A stretch of 41,122 bases of DNA from contig JAFXDK010000052.1 in the NCBI GenBank assembly GCA_017521805.1, positions 1-41,122 of the forward strand. The letters are read 5' to 3'. This stretch comes from Ruminococcus sp. GTDB lineage: Bacteria; Bacillota; Clostridia; Oscillospirales; Ruminococcaceae. Each line of letters starts with the position of its first letter. Position 1 is the stretch's first letter. Made by a program: the position numbers and the translations under genes. A model generated the notes under the pieces. That model worked only from the letters and a program-made list of their open reading frames with translations, made no database searches and had not been told where the DNA came from. Shown here one piece after another: positions 14,846-24,521 of the stretch.

Positions 14846-17800
14846 ATGAAGCTTTTCAGTAACATTTTCAGTGAGCTTTCGGGATTTAAAAGTATTCTCG
14901 AATGTCTTGAAAAAAACATTTCCCCTGTCTCCGTGACAGGACTTTCCCATATACACAGAGCCAGCCTTGTTTCCGCACTTGTCGGAAACAGGGTTAATCT
15001 TGTTGTTACGGGTACAGAGGCAGAGGCAAAAAAACTCTGCGACGATGTAAATATGATGACAGGCAGGGAATCCGCTGTTCTTTTTCCCTCAAGAGAACAG
15101 GTTTTCACTCCTGTTGACAGTTCTAACCATGAATACGAATATATGCGTATTTCCGCACTTTCAAGAGCCGCGCGAAATAACTGCGATGTGATATGTGCAA
15201 GCATTGAAGCTGTAATGCAGCCTGTTATCCCTCCTGATATACTTATTTCATCGGCAATTGAAATATCCGCAGGAGACACCATAGACCGCGATAAACTTTG
15301 CCTTGACCTTGCAAAATGCGGATATCAGCGCTGCGAAAAAGTTGAGGGCGCTTCACAGTTTTCCGTCAGAGGAAGTATTATCGACATATTCCCTGTTCAG
15401 TCGGATAAGCCTGTCCGTATCGAACTGTGGGACGATGAAATTGAAAGCATTGCGGAATTTGATACGGATTCCCAGCGCCGTTCAGATACACCTATTGACA
15501 AACTGGAAATCTCCCCTGCCAGCGAGCTTTTGTGCGAGGGTGAACTGCTTGCACAGCGTCTTGATGCACTCTTGAAAAAGGTACGCGGAAAGCGCATGGA
15601 GCTTGTCCGCACACACCTCGGTGCAGATGTTCACCGCTTGAATTCCGGAGAAATCCTCCCCCACGGCATGAAGTATTACAGCCTTGCATATGAGGGACTT
15701 TCAACAGTTTTTGACTATATTGACGGTGCAGTGCTTTTCAGCGATTATTCCAACATAGCTGAAGCCGCAAACGGTATAACCACACGTTTCAATGAAGATG
15801 TAAAAATTCTCATTGACGAGGGACAGCTTTGTAAAGGACTTGACAATCTTATTGTGGAATTGCCGCAAATTCAGCTTATAGCCGAGAAAAAATGCTGTTT
15901 CTATATCAGCACGTTTTTACAAGGCGGTGAGCGTATTGACTACCGCCGCATTATAAGCTTTGAAGCCATGCAGACGGCTTTGTGGGGCGGTGAACTGAAA
16001 CCTCTTATTGAAGATATGTCAGACTATATCCGACAGGGATACAAAGTTCTGCTCTGCGCAGGAAGCGCAAAAACTCTCCCTATCATCAAGCAGGATCTGG
16101 AAGCTGAAAACATCCCTTGTGATATCGCAAATGAAGAATCTGTCCTTCACAAAGGCAGAGTATGCCTTATTTCAGGAGGGCTCAGCGGCGGATTTGAGTT
16201 CCCCGAAACAAAGGCAGTTCTTATCGCTCAGGGACTTTCAATGGATTCAAAATCCACCAGAGCGAGAAAGAAGAAAAAGCCGAAATCCGAGGAAATCCGT
16301 AGTCTTTCTGATATTACCGAGGGTGATTTAGTCGTACACAGCAGTCACGGTATCGGACGATTTATCGGCATACGCAAGCTGGAATTTGACGGTGTTACCA
16401 AGGACTACATAACAATACAGTACGCAGGTACAGATAAACTTTATATCCCCGTAACACAGCTTGATATGGTATCAAAGTATATCGGTCCGAGAGACGATAC
16501 GGGAGTTAAGCTGACAAAACTCAGTTCAGGAGAATGGCAGAGGAAAAAAAGCAATGTAAAACGTGCCGTAAAGGACATGGCACAGGAGCTTATTGCTCTT
16601 TATGCCAAGCGTGAAAAAAGCGAGGGATTTGCCTTTTATCCCGATGATGAGATACAGCACGACTTTGAAAATCGTTTCCCCTACGTTGAAACCGACGACC
16701 AGCTGACAGCAATTGCTGAAATTAAGGCAGATATGGAGCGTATTCGCCCTATGGAGCGCCTCCTTTGCGGAGATGTAGGCTTCGGCAAGACAGAAGTCGC
16801 TTTCCGTGCGGCTATGAAATGCGTACTTGCAGGCAAACAGTGTGCTATCCTCGCGCCTACGACGGTTCTTGCATTTCAGCATTATCAGACGGCTCTCCGC
16901 AGATTCGAGCAATTTCCTGTTAATGTGGAACTACTCAGCCGATACCGCACTCCGAAACAACAGGCTGAAATCATAAAAAAGCTGAAACAGGGACGAATTG
17001 ACATACTCATAGGCACACACAAAATCATTCAGAAAAGCGTCGTTTTCAACGATTTGGGACTTGCCATAATCGACGAGGAACAGCGTTTCGGAGTTGCTCA
17101 CAAGGAAAAATTCAAGGAAAGCTTTTCGGGAGTTGATGTGCTTATGCTGTCGGCTACCCCTATCCCCCGCACGCTGAATATGGCTATGAGCGGTATACGC
17201 GATATGTCTGTTCTTGAAGAACCGCCACAGAATCGCTATCCCGTACAGACCTATGTTATTGAGTACAACACGGCAACCATTATTCAGGCTATTGTCAGGG
17301 AGCTTCGCCGCGGCGGTCAGGCATACTATATCCACAACAGAGTTGAAACCATAGTATCATGCACCGCTAAATTGCAGGAAATGCTCCCCGAAGCCCGTAT
17401 AGCTTACGCCCACGGTCAGATGAATCAGGAAGAGCTTTCGGATATATGGGAACAGCTTGTAGAGCACGAAATTGATATACTTGTCTGCACCACAATTATT
17501 GAAACAGGTGTTGACGTACCAAACGTAAATACCCTTATTATCGAGGATTCCGACCGACTCGGACTTTCTCAGCTGTATCAGCTTCGCGGACGCGTAGGAC
17601 GTTCAAACCGTCGCGGCTATGCCTATTTTACATATAAACGTGACAAAGTACTGACGGAAATAGCCACAAAGCGTCTCAACGCAATGAAAGAATTTACACG
17701 ATTCGGCAGCGGATTCAGAATTGCTCTACGCGACCTTGAAATACGCGGTGCAGGAAGTATTCTCGGCGGCAGTCAGCACGGTCACATGGAAGCTGTGGGA

Positions 17801-18307
17801 TATGATATGTATTTACAGCTTCTCTCAGAGGCTATAACCGAGGAAAAGGGTGAAAAGCCTGAAAAAATCCCTGAGTGCCTTGTAGATATCCAGATTGACG
17901 CGCATATCCCCGAAAAATACATTTCAAGCCTTAATCAGCGAATTGAGATATACCGCAGAATTATGACAGTAAGAACGGACGAGGACAAATTCGAACTGAT
18001 TGACGAGCTGATTGACCGTTACGGCGAACCTCCGCGCTCAGTTGTGGGACTTGTGGAAGTCTCACTTATACGAAACAAGGCGGCACATCTTGGAATCACT
18101 GAAATATCACAGAAAAACGGACAGATGTATTTCTATACCCAATATCTTACTGTTGACCAGATAGCCGCACTTTCCACCGCGTACAAGGGAAAAATCACCT
18201 TTAACGGTTCAGGAAAATCCTATGTTTCCGTGAAGATTATGCCCAAAATCAGCGCATTTGATATGATGAAAGAGGTTATCGATACAATTGATAAGGCTAA
18301 AAGATAA
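14846..18307 (+). CDS. mfd: Transcription-repair coupling factor
   Basis: 1153 residues, the normal family length. Mfd displaces RNA polymerase stalled at DNA lesions and recruits UvrA. In order: an N-terminal UvrB-homology region (SRASLV..., SREQVFTPVDSS, GSIIDIFP); the RNA-polymerase-interacting CarD-like domain beginning DLVVHSSHGIGRFIGI (about residue 495); a superfamily 2 translocase with Walker A GDVGFGKTEVAFRA (about 642) and IIDEEQRFGV (about 739); motif VI QLRGRVGRS; and the C-terminal TRCF domain. AGGAG precedes ATG 14846, 9 bases after pth. A weak hairpin (18310-18327) without a T tract follows the stop. Confidence 0.97.
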   Translation: MKLFSNIFSELSGFKSILECLEKNISPVSVTGLSHIHRASLVSALVGNRVNLVVTGTEAEAKKLCDDVNMMTGRESAVLFPSREQVFTPVDSSNHEYEYMRISALSRAARNNCDVICASIEAVMQPVIPPDILISSAIEISAGDTIDRDKLCLDLAKCGYQRCEKVEGASQFSVRGSIIDIFPVQSDKPVRIELWDDEIESIAEFDTDSQRRSDTPIDKLEISPASELLCEGELLAQRLDALLKKVRGKRMELVRTHLGADVHRLNSGEILPHGMKYYSLAYEGLSTVFDYIDGAVLFSDYSNIAEAANGITTRFNEDVKILIDEGQLCKGLDNLIVELPQIQLIAEKKCCFYISTFLQGGERIDYRRIISFEAMQTALWGGELKPLIEDMSDYIRQGYKVLLCAGSAKTLPIIKQDLEAENIPCDIANEESVLHKGRVCLISGGLSGGFEFPETKAVLIAQGLSMDSKSTRARKKKKPKSEEIRSLSDITEGDLVVHSSHGIGRFIGIRKLEFDGVTKDYITIQYAGTDKLYIPVTQLDMVSKYIGPRDDTGVKLTKLSSGEWQRKKSNVKRAVKDMAQELIALYAKREKSEGFAFYPDDEIQHDFENRFPYVETDDQLTAIAEIKADMERIRPMERLLCGDVGFGKTEVAFRAAMKCVLAGKQCAILAPTTVLAFQHYQTALRRFEQFPVNVELLSRYRTPKQQAEIIKKLKQGRIDILIGTHKIIQKSVVFNDLGLAIIDEEQRFGVAHKEKFKESFSGVDVLMLSATPIPRTLNMAMSGIRDMSVLEEPPQNRYPVQTYVIEYNTATIIQAIVRELRRGGQAYYIHNRVETIVSCTAKLQEMLPEARIAYAHGQMNQEELSDIWEQLVEHEIDILVCTTIIETGVDVPNVNTLIIEDSDRLGLSQLYQLRGRVGRSNRRGYAYFTYKRDKVLTEIATKRLNAMKEFTRFGSGFRIALRDLEIRGAGSILGGSQHGHMEAVGYDMYLQLLSEAITEEKGEKPEKIPECLVDIQIDAHIPEKYISSLNQRIEIYRRIMTVRTDEDKFELIDELIDRYGEPPRSVVGLVEVSLIRNKAAHLGITEISQKNGQMYFYTQYLTVDQIAALSTAYKGKITFNGSGKSYVSVKIMPKISAFDMMKEVIDTIDKAKR

Positions 18308-18430
18308 TATTTGTGGGATATCACAAAAATTCCAGTTCATTATTGTATGGTATTACTCTTTTATATTTTTCCGTTTTATGTTAAAATAATCTTATAGGCT
18401 ATCGTTTATGACTATGAGGAGATAATTAAT

Positions 18431-19267
18431 ATGGATTTAAAAAGATTAATCACGGTATTAACCGCTATGACAATTACAGCCGCATTTACAGGCTGTGCAA
18501 ATGAAGAAAAAAAAACAGAACCTGAAACCTCAAAGCCTGTGGAAACTACCGTAGCTCCCACTGAGGAAATCACGGAAGCTCCCACGGAAGAAGTAACAGA
18601 GGAGGAGCTTATACCCCCATCTCCTGCTGAATGTGACGATCCCAACGCCATAACCTTTGACGACGGGGATTTCAGCTTTGCTCAGCCTAAGCTTGATGAT
18701 GTTGATTCCGCTCAGGGACTTCTTTCAGTTGAGGAAATTCAGGGCAATAAAATGCTCCGTTTCAACGATGCAGGTACAAACTTTGTGGACGGTACAGTTC
18801 AGAAGATTATGTTTGATGCCGCAAAGCTGCTCACTCCCGAAAATCTTGCAAAAGTGCGCTCCATTGAAATGGACGTATACGCAGACGCTACAGCCGATAA
18901 TTTCAAGAACGATAATGGCGAAAATGTTATGGCTCCCGGCTGGATTGGCGGCGGCGGCGGCGCTAACGTTGCCGACGATGTATGGTATGAATTTGCAGAA
19001 TGGGACGGCGGCGAGTACAACTTTGAAATGTCAGGAGCTGTTCACGTTGAATTTAAATTTCTCCTTGCTCTTGGCGGTCAGTGTTGGAATGAGACCATGG
19101 AAGAAGCCACATTCCAGATTATGCGCTGGGGTGCTCAGAGTGAGGGTAATTTCTACGTTGATAATTTAGTTTTCAAGGACGAGGAGGGCAATTCCCTGCC
19201 TATTGATAAGGCGACTCCCACTGAAGAGCCTACAGAAGTTATTATGCCTGGAGATATGGCGAGATAA
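18431..19267 (+). CDS. Secreted lipoprotein with carbohydrate-binding-like beta-sandwich
   Basis: 278 residues. Lipoprotein signal peptide with lipobox AFTGC (about residue 22), then a Glu/Thr/Pro-rich spacer (about 25-65). A beta-rich domain (about 70-260) opens with FDDGDFSF and closes with GNFYVDNLVFKDEEGN. That ending, FYVDNL.F, is common in galactose-binding-like and CBM-like folds of surface glycan-binding proteins. It contains an unusual poly-Gly run (GWIGGGGGAN). GAGGAG precedes ATG 18431. It lies just upstream of the cellobiose phosphorylase, which has its own promoter, so a role in displaying or capturing cello-oligosaccharides is plausible but only inferred from position and fold pattern. 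Confidence 0.75.
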   Translation: MDLKRLITVLTAMTITAAFTGCANEEKKTEPETSKPVETTVAPTEEITEAPTEEVTEEELIPPSPAECDDPNAITFDDGDFSFAQPKLDDVDSAQGLLSVEEIQGNKMLRFNDAGTNFVDGTVQKIMFDAAKLLTPENLAKVRSIEMDVYADATADNFKNDNGENVMAPGWIGGGGGANVADDVWYEFAEWDGGEYNFEMSGAVHVEFKFLLALGGQCWNETMEEATFQIMRWGAQSEGNFYVDNLVFKDEEGNSLPIDKATPTEEPTEVIMPGDMAR

Positions 19268-19280
19268 TTTTAAAAAGCTA

Positions 19281-19342
19281 TTGCATTATTATATAAAAAA
19301 TGATATAATATAATAACATGTAAAAATAGCCGTATAAACGGC
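19281..19342 (+). promoter_or_regulatory. Promoter and leader hairpin of cellobiose phosphorylase
   Basis: TTGCAT (19281-19286), 17 bp, TATAAT (19304-19309). The 45-base leader holds a small hairpin GCCGT/ACGGC (19329-19342) ending 1 base before the ribosome site AAAGGAG (19344-19350). Confidence 0.75.
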
Positions 19343-19360
19343 AAAAGGAGAATGAAAAAT

Positions 19361-21775
19361 ATGAATTACGGACATTTCGACCTTGCGAACAAGGAATATG
19401 TCATCACAAATCCCGCAACACCTGCACCATGGGCGAACTATCTCGGCGATCCCGAATACGGCGCTATGATTTCAAACAATGCCGCAGGCTACAGCTTCGT
19501 TAAATCAGGAGCTAACGGACGTGTATCACGTTTCCGCTTCAATTCCGAAATGGCGCTCCCCGGCCGTTACATCTACATCAGAGACAATGAGGCTAACGAT
19601 TACTGGTCTGCTTCATGGCAGCCTGTAGGCAAGCCCCTTGATAAGTATAAGTCCGAGTGCCGCCACGGTACTGCTTATACAGTTATTTCCGCTGAATATA
19701 CAGATATCAAGTCAGAGGTGACATATTACGTTCCCTACGGCAAGACATACGAGGTATGGCGCGCTAAGGTTACAAATAATTCCGATAAGGAAAGAAAGCT
19801 GTCTGTTTTCGGCTTCGTTGAGTTCACAAATGAGCCCAATTACGAGCAGGACCAGATTAATCTCCAGTACACCCTTTTCATCACACGTACAAGCTTTGAG
19901 GAAAACAAAATCATTCAGCATATGAATGAAAATACAGGCTTTGATGAAAACGGCTATAACGGCAGTGAGAGATTCTTCGGCATGGTCGGTCAGGAAATCT
20001 CAGGCTATAACGGTTCTCTCAGCAACTTTATCGGACCTTACAGAACATTCTCAAATCCCATTGCTGTTGAAAACGGCAAGTGCGACGGCGTTATGAACTA
20101 TAACTCCAACTCCTGCGGTGCACTCCAGAGTGATATTACCCTTGCTCCCGGCGAAACTAAGGAATTTATATACATCATGGGACAGAAAACAGATGCCGAG
20201 GCTACTGCTATTCTCAACGAGTACAAAGTTGCAGGTAAGGTTGACGCAGAAGTTCAGCAACTTAAAGATTACTGGCATGGTCAGCTTTCAAACTTCTCCG
20301 TTGAAACTCCCTCTGATGAGTTCAACAATATGATTAATGTATGGAATGCTTATCAGTGCTTCATCACATTTATCTGGTCAAGAGCCGCTTCATTCATCTA
20401 CTGCGGTCTCAGAAACGGCTACGGCTACCGTGACACAGTTCAGGATATTCAGGGTATTATCCACCTTGACCCCGAAATGGCAGCTGAAAAAATCCGCTTC
20501 ATGCTGTCTGCTCAGGTAAGCAACGGCGGCGGACTTCCCCTTGTAAAGTTCACACATGATGCAGGTCACGAGACATGCCCCGATGAAAACGACGAAAACA
20601 GCGTATACGCAAAGGAAACAGGACATCCCTCATACCGTGCGGACGACGCTCTTTGGCTGTTCCCCACAATTATGAAGTATATCGGCGAAAGCGGTAACAA
20701 GGGCTTCCTTGACGAAGTTATCACATATGCCGAAGAGGGCGGCGGAGAGGCTACAGTATACGAGCATCTCAAGAACGCTATTCGCTTCTCTATGGAGCGT
20801 CTTGGCGACCACGATATGCCTGCTGGTCTCCACGCTGACTGGAACGACTGTCTCCGTCTGGGAGCAAAGGGCGAATCCACATTCGTTGCATTCCAGCTCT
20901 ACTACGCTATGACAGCTATCAAGGAAATGGCTGTATTAAAGAATGATACAGATTATATCGCATATATCGACGAGGTACAGGCAAAGCTTGCCGACGCTCT
21001 TGAAAAGTGCTGGGATGAGGACAGATTTATCCGTGGTATCCGCGAAAACGGCGATATCGTAGGTGCAAAGAATGACCCCGAGGCTAATATGTGGCTCAAT
21101 CCTCAGTCATGGAGCGTAATCTCACGCTTCGCATCTGAGGAACAGGCTGAAAAGGCTATGAACAGCGTTTACAATATCCTCAATACACCTTACGGCGCAA
21201 AGCTTCTTGACCCACCTTACAAGTATCATCACTTCAAGGGCGCGCTGATGCAGGTATTCAACCTTGATACAAAGGAAAACGGTGGTATCTTCTCACAGTC
21301 ACAGGGCTGGCTGATTCTTGCAGAAGCCCTTATGGGACACGGCAACCGTGCATTTGAATACTTCATGGAGACTGCTCCTGCTGCTATGAATGATAAGGCT
21401 GAAATCCGCGTACTTGAGCCATATGTACACGGTCAGTTCACTGAGAGTAAGGCTTCACCCTATGAGGGACGTTCACACGTTCACTGGCTTACAGGAACAG
21501 CTTCAACTGTTATGGTTGGCTGTGTTGAGGGTATCTGCGGTATGCGTCCTGACGCTGACGGACTGACAATCGCTCCCTCTATTCCATCTGATTGGGATAG
21601 CTTTAAAATTACAAAGATGTTCAGAGGAAAGAAACTCAATATTGTTGTGGACAACTCCGCACACGTTGAAAGCGGCGTAAAATCTGTAACTCTCAACGGC
21701 GAGGCACTTGACGGAAACTACATCTCCGCAGTTAAACTTGCAGATGTAAATGATATTAAAGTCATTCTCGGATAA
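19361..21775 (+). CDS. cbpA: Cellobiose phosphorylase, glycoside hydrolase family 94
   Basis: 804 residues. Cleaves cellobiose with phosphate to glucose 1-phosphate and glucose in the cytoplasm, saving ATP for cellulose degraders. No signal peptide. The start MNYGHFDLANKEYVITNP, the glycine-rich QDIQGIIHLDPE block and GLHADWNDCL (about 489-498) carrying the catalytic Asp (D493 in ADWND) are family hallmarks. Length is near that of known cellobiose phosphorylases (about 810). ATG 19361 is chosen over in-frame ATG 19352 because AAAGGAG ends only 1 base before the latter and 10 before the former. Codon use is that of a highly expressed gene. Cellodextrin phosphorylase is less likely because those enzymes are longer. 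The symbol is by analogy. Confidence 0.93.
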   Translation: MNYGHFDLANKEYVITNPATPAPWANYLGDPEYGAMISNNAAGYSFVKSGANGRVSRFRFNSEMALPGRYIYIRDNEANDYWSASWQPVGKPLDKYKSECRHGTAYTVISAEYTDIKSEVTYYVPYGKTYEVWRAKVTNNSDKERKLSVFGFVEFTNEPNYEQDQINLQYTLFITRTSFEENKIIQHMNENTGFDENGYNGSERFFGMVGQEISGYNGSLSNFIGPYRTFSNPIAVENGKCDGVMNYNSNSCGALQSDITLAPGETKEFIYIMGQKTDAEATAILNEYKVAGKVDAEVQQLKDYWHGQLSNFSVETPSDEFNNMINVWNAYQCFITFIWSRAASFIYCGLRNGYGYRDTVQDIQGIIHLDPEMAAEKIRFMLSAQVSNGGGLPLVKFTHDAGHETCPDENDENSVYAKETGHPSYRADDALWLFPTIMKYIGESGNKGFLDEVITYAEEGGGEATVYEHLKNAIRFSMERLGDHDMPAGLHADWNDCLRLGAKGESTFVAFQLYYAMTAIKEMAVLKNDTDYIAYIDEVQAKLADALEKCWDEDRFIRGIRENGDIVGAKNDPEANMWLNPQSWSVISRFASEEQAEKAMNSVYNILNTPYGAKLLDPPYKYHHFKGALMQVFNLDTKENGGIFSQSQGWLILAEALMGHGNRAFEYFMETAPAAMNDKAEIRVLEPYVHGQFTESKASPYEGRSHVHWLTGTASTVMVGCVEGICGMRPDADGLTIAPSIPSDWDSFKITKMFRGKKLNIVVDNSAHVESGVKSVTLNGEALDGNYISAVKLADVNDIKVILG

Positions 21776-21787
21776 TAAGCTAATATT

Positions 21788-21816
21788 CAATACCGTGCAT
21801 AAAATGTGCGGTATTG
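21788..21816 (+). terminator. Hairpin after cellobiose phosphorylase
   Basis: CAATACCG pairs with CGGTATTG around TGCATAAAATGTG (partly paired inside). It is followed by TTATATAA, not a strong T tract, so termination may be incomplete. Confidence 0.5.
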
Positions 21817-21854
21817 TTATATAATAATCTATATGTACCAAGGAGGTAATAATA

Positions 21855-22406
21855 ATGTCAGAAGCTAAAAAAACAAAATATGCAGGTACTCAGACTGAAA
21901 AAAATCTTCTCGCTGCATTTGCAGGTGAATCTCAGGCAAGAAATAAGTACACATATTTCGCATCAAAGGCTAAGAAAGAGGGATACGAACAGATAGCTGC
22001 CCTTTTCCAGAAAACAGCTGATAATGAAAAAGAACACGCTAAAATGTGGTTCAAGGAGCTGAATGGTATCGGCACAACTGCTGAGAATCTCGCTGCTGCT
22101 GCCGACGGTGAAAATTACGAGTGGACAGATATGTATGAAGGATTTGCAAAAACTGCCGAAGAAGAGGGCTTTACAGAGCTTGCCGCAAAATTCAGAGCAG
22201 TAGCCGCAATTGAAAAGCATCATGAGGAGCGTTACCGCGCACTTCTTAAAAATGTAGAAACAGCACAGGTATTTGAGAAATCCGAGGTTAAGGTATGGGA
22301 GTGCCGCAACTGCGGTCATATCGTAGTGGGCACAAAATCACCCGATATATGCCCTGTATGCGCACATCCTCAGGCATTTTTCGAGATTCACGCTGAGAAT
22401 TATTAA
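21855..22406 (+). CDS. rbr: Rubrerythrin
   Basis: 183 residues. An oxygen and peroxide defence protein of anaerobes that reduces hydrogen peroxide at a diiron site. An N-terminal four-helix ferritin-like domain (about 10-140) carries the Glu/His ligands, including [23 protein letters not shown] and [10 protein letters not shown]. The C-terminal rubredoxin-like domain has CRNCG (about 150-154) and CPVCAHP. Length matches classical rubrerythrin (about 190). AAGGAGG lies 9 bases before ATG 21855. Followed by a strong terminator. It may be transcribed from a weak promoter within 21797-21825 or by read-through from the phosphorylase gene. Confidence 0.96.
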   Translation: MSEAKKTKYAGTQTEKNLLAAFAGESQARNKYTYFASKAKKEGYEQIAALFQKTADNEKEHAKMWFKELNGIGTTAENLAAAADGENYEWTDMYEGFAKTAEEEGFTELAAKFRAVAAIEKHHEERYRALLKNVETAQVFEKSEVKVWECRNCGHIVVGTKSPDICPVCAHPQAFFEIHAENY

Positions 22407-22416
22407 TATAACCCAA

Positions 22417-22453
22417 AGGGACACGGCAATTTAAACCGTGTCCCTGTTTTTTT
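22417..22453. terminator. Strong intrinsic terminator, convergent genes
   Basis: AGGGACACGG (22417-22426) pairs with CCGTGTCCCT (22436-22445), followed by GTTTTTTTA. It ends rubrerythrin and abuts the stop of the minus-strand esterase gene. The stem matches an arm of the palindromes at 13152-13225. Confidence 0.88.
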
Positions 22454-23873
22454 ATTTTTGAGGAAGTTCTGATATCATCTTTGCATCATATTTCTGTATA
22501 GTAAGCGCATCAGCGGCTGTTATACCATTCGTGCCGTCAACATCGCCATTGACTGTGCCCTGCTCGGAAAGTCCATATTTATCATTGTTTCCCAGAGCCT
22601 GCAAAATCGCCGTAGAATCGGCAATTGTTACCTTGCCGTCACAATTAGCATCACCGTAGAGAATATCCGAAACTGTTGTTGTTTCTGTTGTAGTTGATGA
22701 TGTCGTAGTTGTAGTAGTTGTTGTTGTGGCTGGCTCTGTAGGCTCGGTAACATCAGAGGAATCCACTGTGTAAACCGTTTCATACATAAGTCTTGCCCAC
22801 TCCTCACGCATTGCCGCATATCCAACATCTGAGGGATGAACACCGTCTCCGCTGAGATAATCGGGATTTTCTGATAAGAATTTCTCAAAATCAGGACCTT
22901 TTACAATTTTATCCCCATATTCCTCGTAAAGGCGCTCAATTTCGGCATTATAAAGGGGTACGTTATTCATTACATCCTCGTTTGATGAACCGGGAATCTT
23001 TGGCAGTACAGGTATTTTTCCTGCGGCAAGTATAGCATCAATCATATACTTTGTATTGCTGTAATATTCTTTAGTGCCGTTTGGATTGCCCCAGCAGTCA
23101 TTTGTACCGTAAGCAAGGCTGACATATTTAGCATGGGAGGTTTTAAGCCAGCGGTCAATATTTTCCTTGCCGTCAATACTGCGAATACCGCCGATACCGC
23201 CGTTTTCCTGAATGGGAAAATAACGGCTGTCAATGGTGTTAATATGAGCTGCAAAACCTGTACCATAGCAGTTATTCATACCGCCTGCGGTTATGGAATC
23301 ACCCAAAAACAGCCAACTGTCAGAAACTCCTTCGCTTACATTGTGGATATCGAAATTAATGCTTGCCTGCTTGCCGCTTTCGTCGTCGGCTTTTTCGATA
23401 TTAAGGCGAATCCAGTTGTATTTCTCCATGTTTACGAGATGCTGTCGTGAGCTGAGAGTATTACCTGTAACTGTTTCAACAATTTCCCAGTTATCCTCAG
23501 GATACGCGCCGCCCTCAGCCGCATTGACTTCGATAGTATAGTCGGAAGGCTCCATATTGCGACTTTTGTAATTGCCGATATAGTCGTATGAACTGGTATT
23601 GTACCACACAGCAATAATCTGCTTTTTCTGTTCTGCGGGAACTGCGGAAAGGTCATATGCTATGTAGTCAGGGGAAGTCAGAAAGCAGAATGAAAAATAA
23701 TGCTCATCATTTGCCGCAGTAGGCTGACTTGCCTTTCCCGAATATACGGGGCAGTTCCTGCTGATTACAGGGTTAGGTGTAACCTTTGCATAGGTTGTTA
23801 ATGTGCTTAAAGATACAATTGTAGCAGCAGCTGCTGTAACTGCAGAAAGCACTTTTTTGATTGACTTGCTCAT
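22452..23873 (-). CDS. Secreted SGNH/GDSL esterase with C-terminal dockerin
   Basis: 473 residues. Signal peptide (about 1-29); an N-terminal beta-rich module (about 35-178); an SGNH hydrolase domain (about 185-365) with GDSITAGG (nucleophile S193), YGTND (N258 block) and DGVHP (D343, H346); a Thr/Glu linker with an unbroken Thr run; and a type I dockerin (about 407-470) with loops DANCDGKVTIAD and DVDGTNGITAAD. It is probably a cellulosomal deacetylase acting on acetylated hemicellulose such as xylan (CE-type), though substrate is inferred. Its dockerin specificity positions differ from the DASDAS type in the other two dockerin proteins here. GAAAGGAG precedes ATG 23873. Confidence 0.93.
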   Translation of the reverse strand: MSKSIKKVLSAVTAAAATIVSLSTLTTYAKVTPNPVISRNCPVYSGKASQPTAANDEHYFSFCFLTSPDYIAYDLSAVPAEQKKQIIAVWYNTSSYDYIGNYKSRNMEPSDYTIEVNAAEGGAYPEDNWEIVETVTGNTLSSRQHLVNMEKYNWIRLNIEKADDESGKQASINFDIHNVSEGVSDSWLFLGDSITAGGMNNCYGTGFAAHINTIDSRYFPIQENGGIGGIRSIDGKENIDRWLKTSHAKYVSLAYGTNDCWGNPNGTKEYYSNTKYMIDAILAAGKIPVLPKIPGSSNEDVMNNVPLYNAEIERLYEEYGDKIVKGPDFEKFLSENPDYLSGDGVHPSDVGYAAMREEWARLMYETVYTVDSSDVTEPTEPATTTTTTTTTSSTTTETTTVSDILYGDANCDGKVTIADSTAILQALGNNDKYGLSEQGTVNGDVDGTNGITAADALTIQKYDAKMISELPQK

Positions 23874-23933
23874 TGATAAAAAAGCTCCTTTCGATTAATT
23901 AATTTATCCCTTAAACAATATATCTGCTAATTA

Positions 23934-23962
23934 ATTATATCACATATTATTTTATTATTCAA
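23934..23962 (-). promoter_or_regulatory. Sigma-A promoter of the esterase gene
   Basis: Minus strand: TTGAAT (23962-23957), 17 bp, TATAAT (23939-23934). The leader to ATG 23873 is about 55 bases. Confidence 0.75.
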
Positions 23963-24093
23963 GAGGATTTTATGTATTTGATTGTAAATTCAACTATTTT
24001 TTCATAAAATGATACCTAAAATATTAGAATGTAAGAATGTAAGGATGATAAACAGCTTTTCCTGCTGTAACATGAAATGATATCAAATATTAT

Positions 24094-24122
24094 TTGACTT
24101 TTTTATTTAAATATGGTATAAT
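24094..24122 (+). promoter_or_regulatory. Sigma-A promoter of 24153-25193
   Basis: TTGACT (24094-24099), 17 bp, TATAAT (24117-24122). The 130 bases between this and the divergent esterase promoter are AT-rich and show nothing else. Confidence 0.85.
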
Positions 24123-24152
24123 GTGCAAAACAAATAGTATGGAGGCGATTTT

Positions 24153-24503
24153 TTGAAATCCAAGATTAGTTATTGGCTGAATTTATTATGGTCATGTATT
24201 GTAGCATTTACATTTCCGATATGTTTTGGCTTGATTTATCTAAATTTAACTGGATACGCCAAGGGATACAGCTATAATTTAGGCGGTGAAAAGGATATTT
24301 CGGTTTTGCTGGGAGTTATTGAACTGATAATATGGCTTGTTTTTGCATTGCCGTCTAATTTATATGTCTTTTCAAAAACGAAGAAAAATGGCAGAAAATA
24401 TCTGTATATGCTTATTGCCTTGTATGTAATTCTTGCTGTTGGATGTATTTTTCTTACAGGTGGATTCGCCGCATATACCAAAGGTGTATTTAACATCGAA
24501 TAA
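24153..24503 (+). CDS. Small membrane protein, three to four TMs
   Basis: 116 residues starting with TTG 24153; GGAGG lies 7 bases before it and no ATG is better placed. Hydrophobic segments lie near 8-31, 47-70 and 82-104. No conserved motif recognised. It shares a promoter with the CPBP protease 18 bases downstream, so it may be a partner of that protein. Confidence 0.7.
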   Translation: MKSKISYWLNLLWSCIVAFTFPICFGLIYLNLTGYAKGYSYNLGGEKDISVLLGVIELIIWLVFALPSNLYVFSKTKKNGRKYLYMLIALYVILAVGCIFLTGGFAAYTKGVFNIE

Positions 24504-24521
24504 AACGCAGGAGGAAATAAC

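Noticed and set aside
18308-18330. Terminator after mfd
   Set aside because: Only a 6-bp TTTGTG/CACAAA stem without a T run; too weak to list as a terminator.
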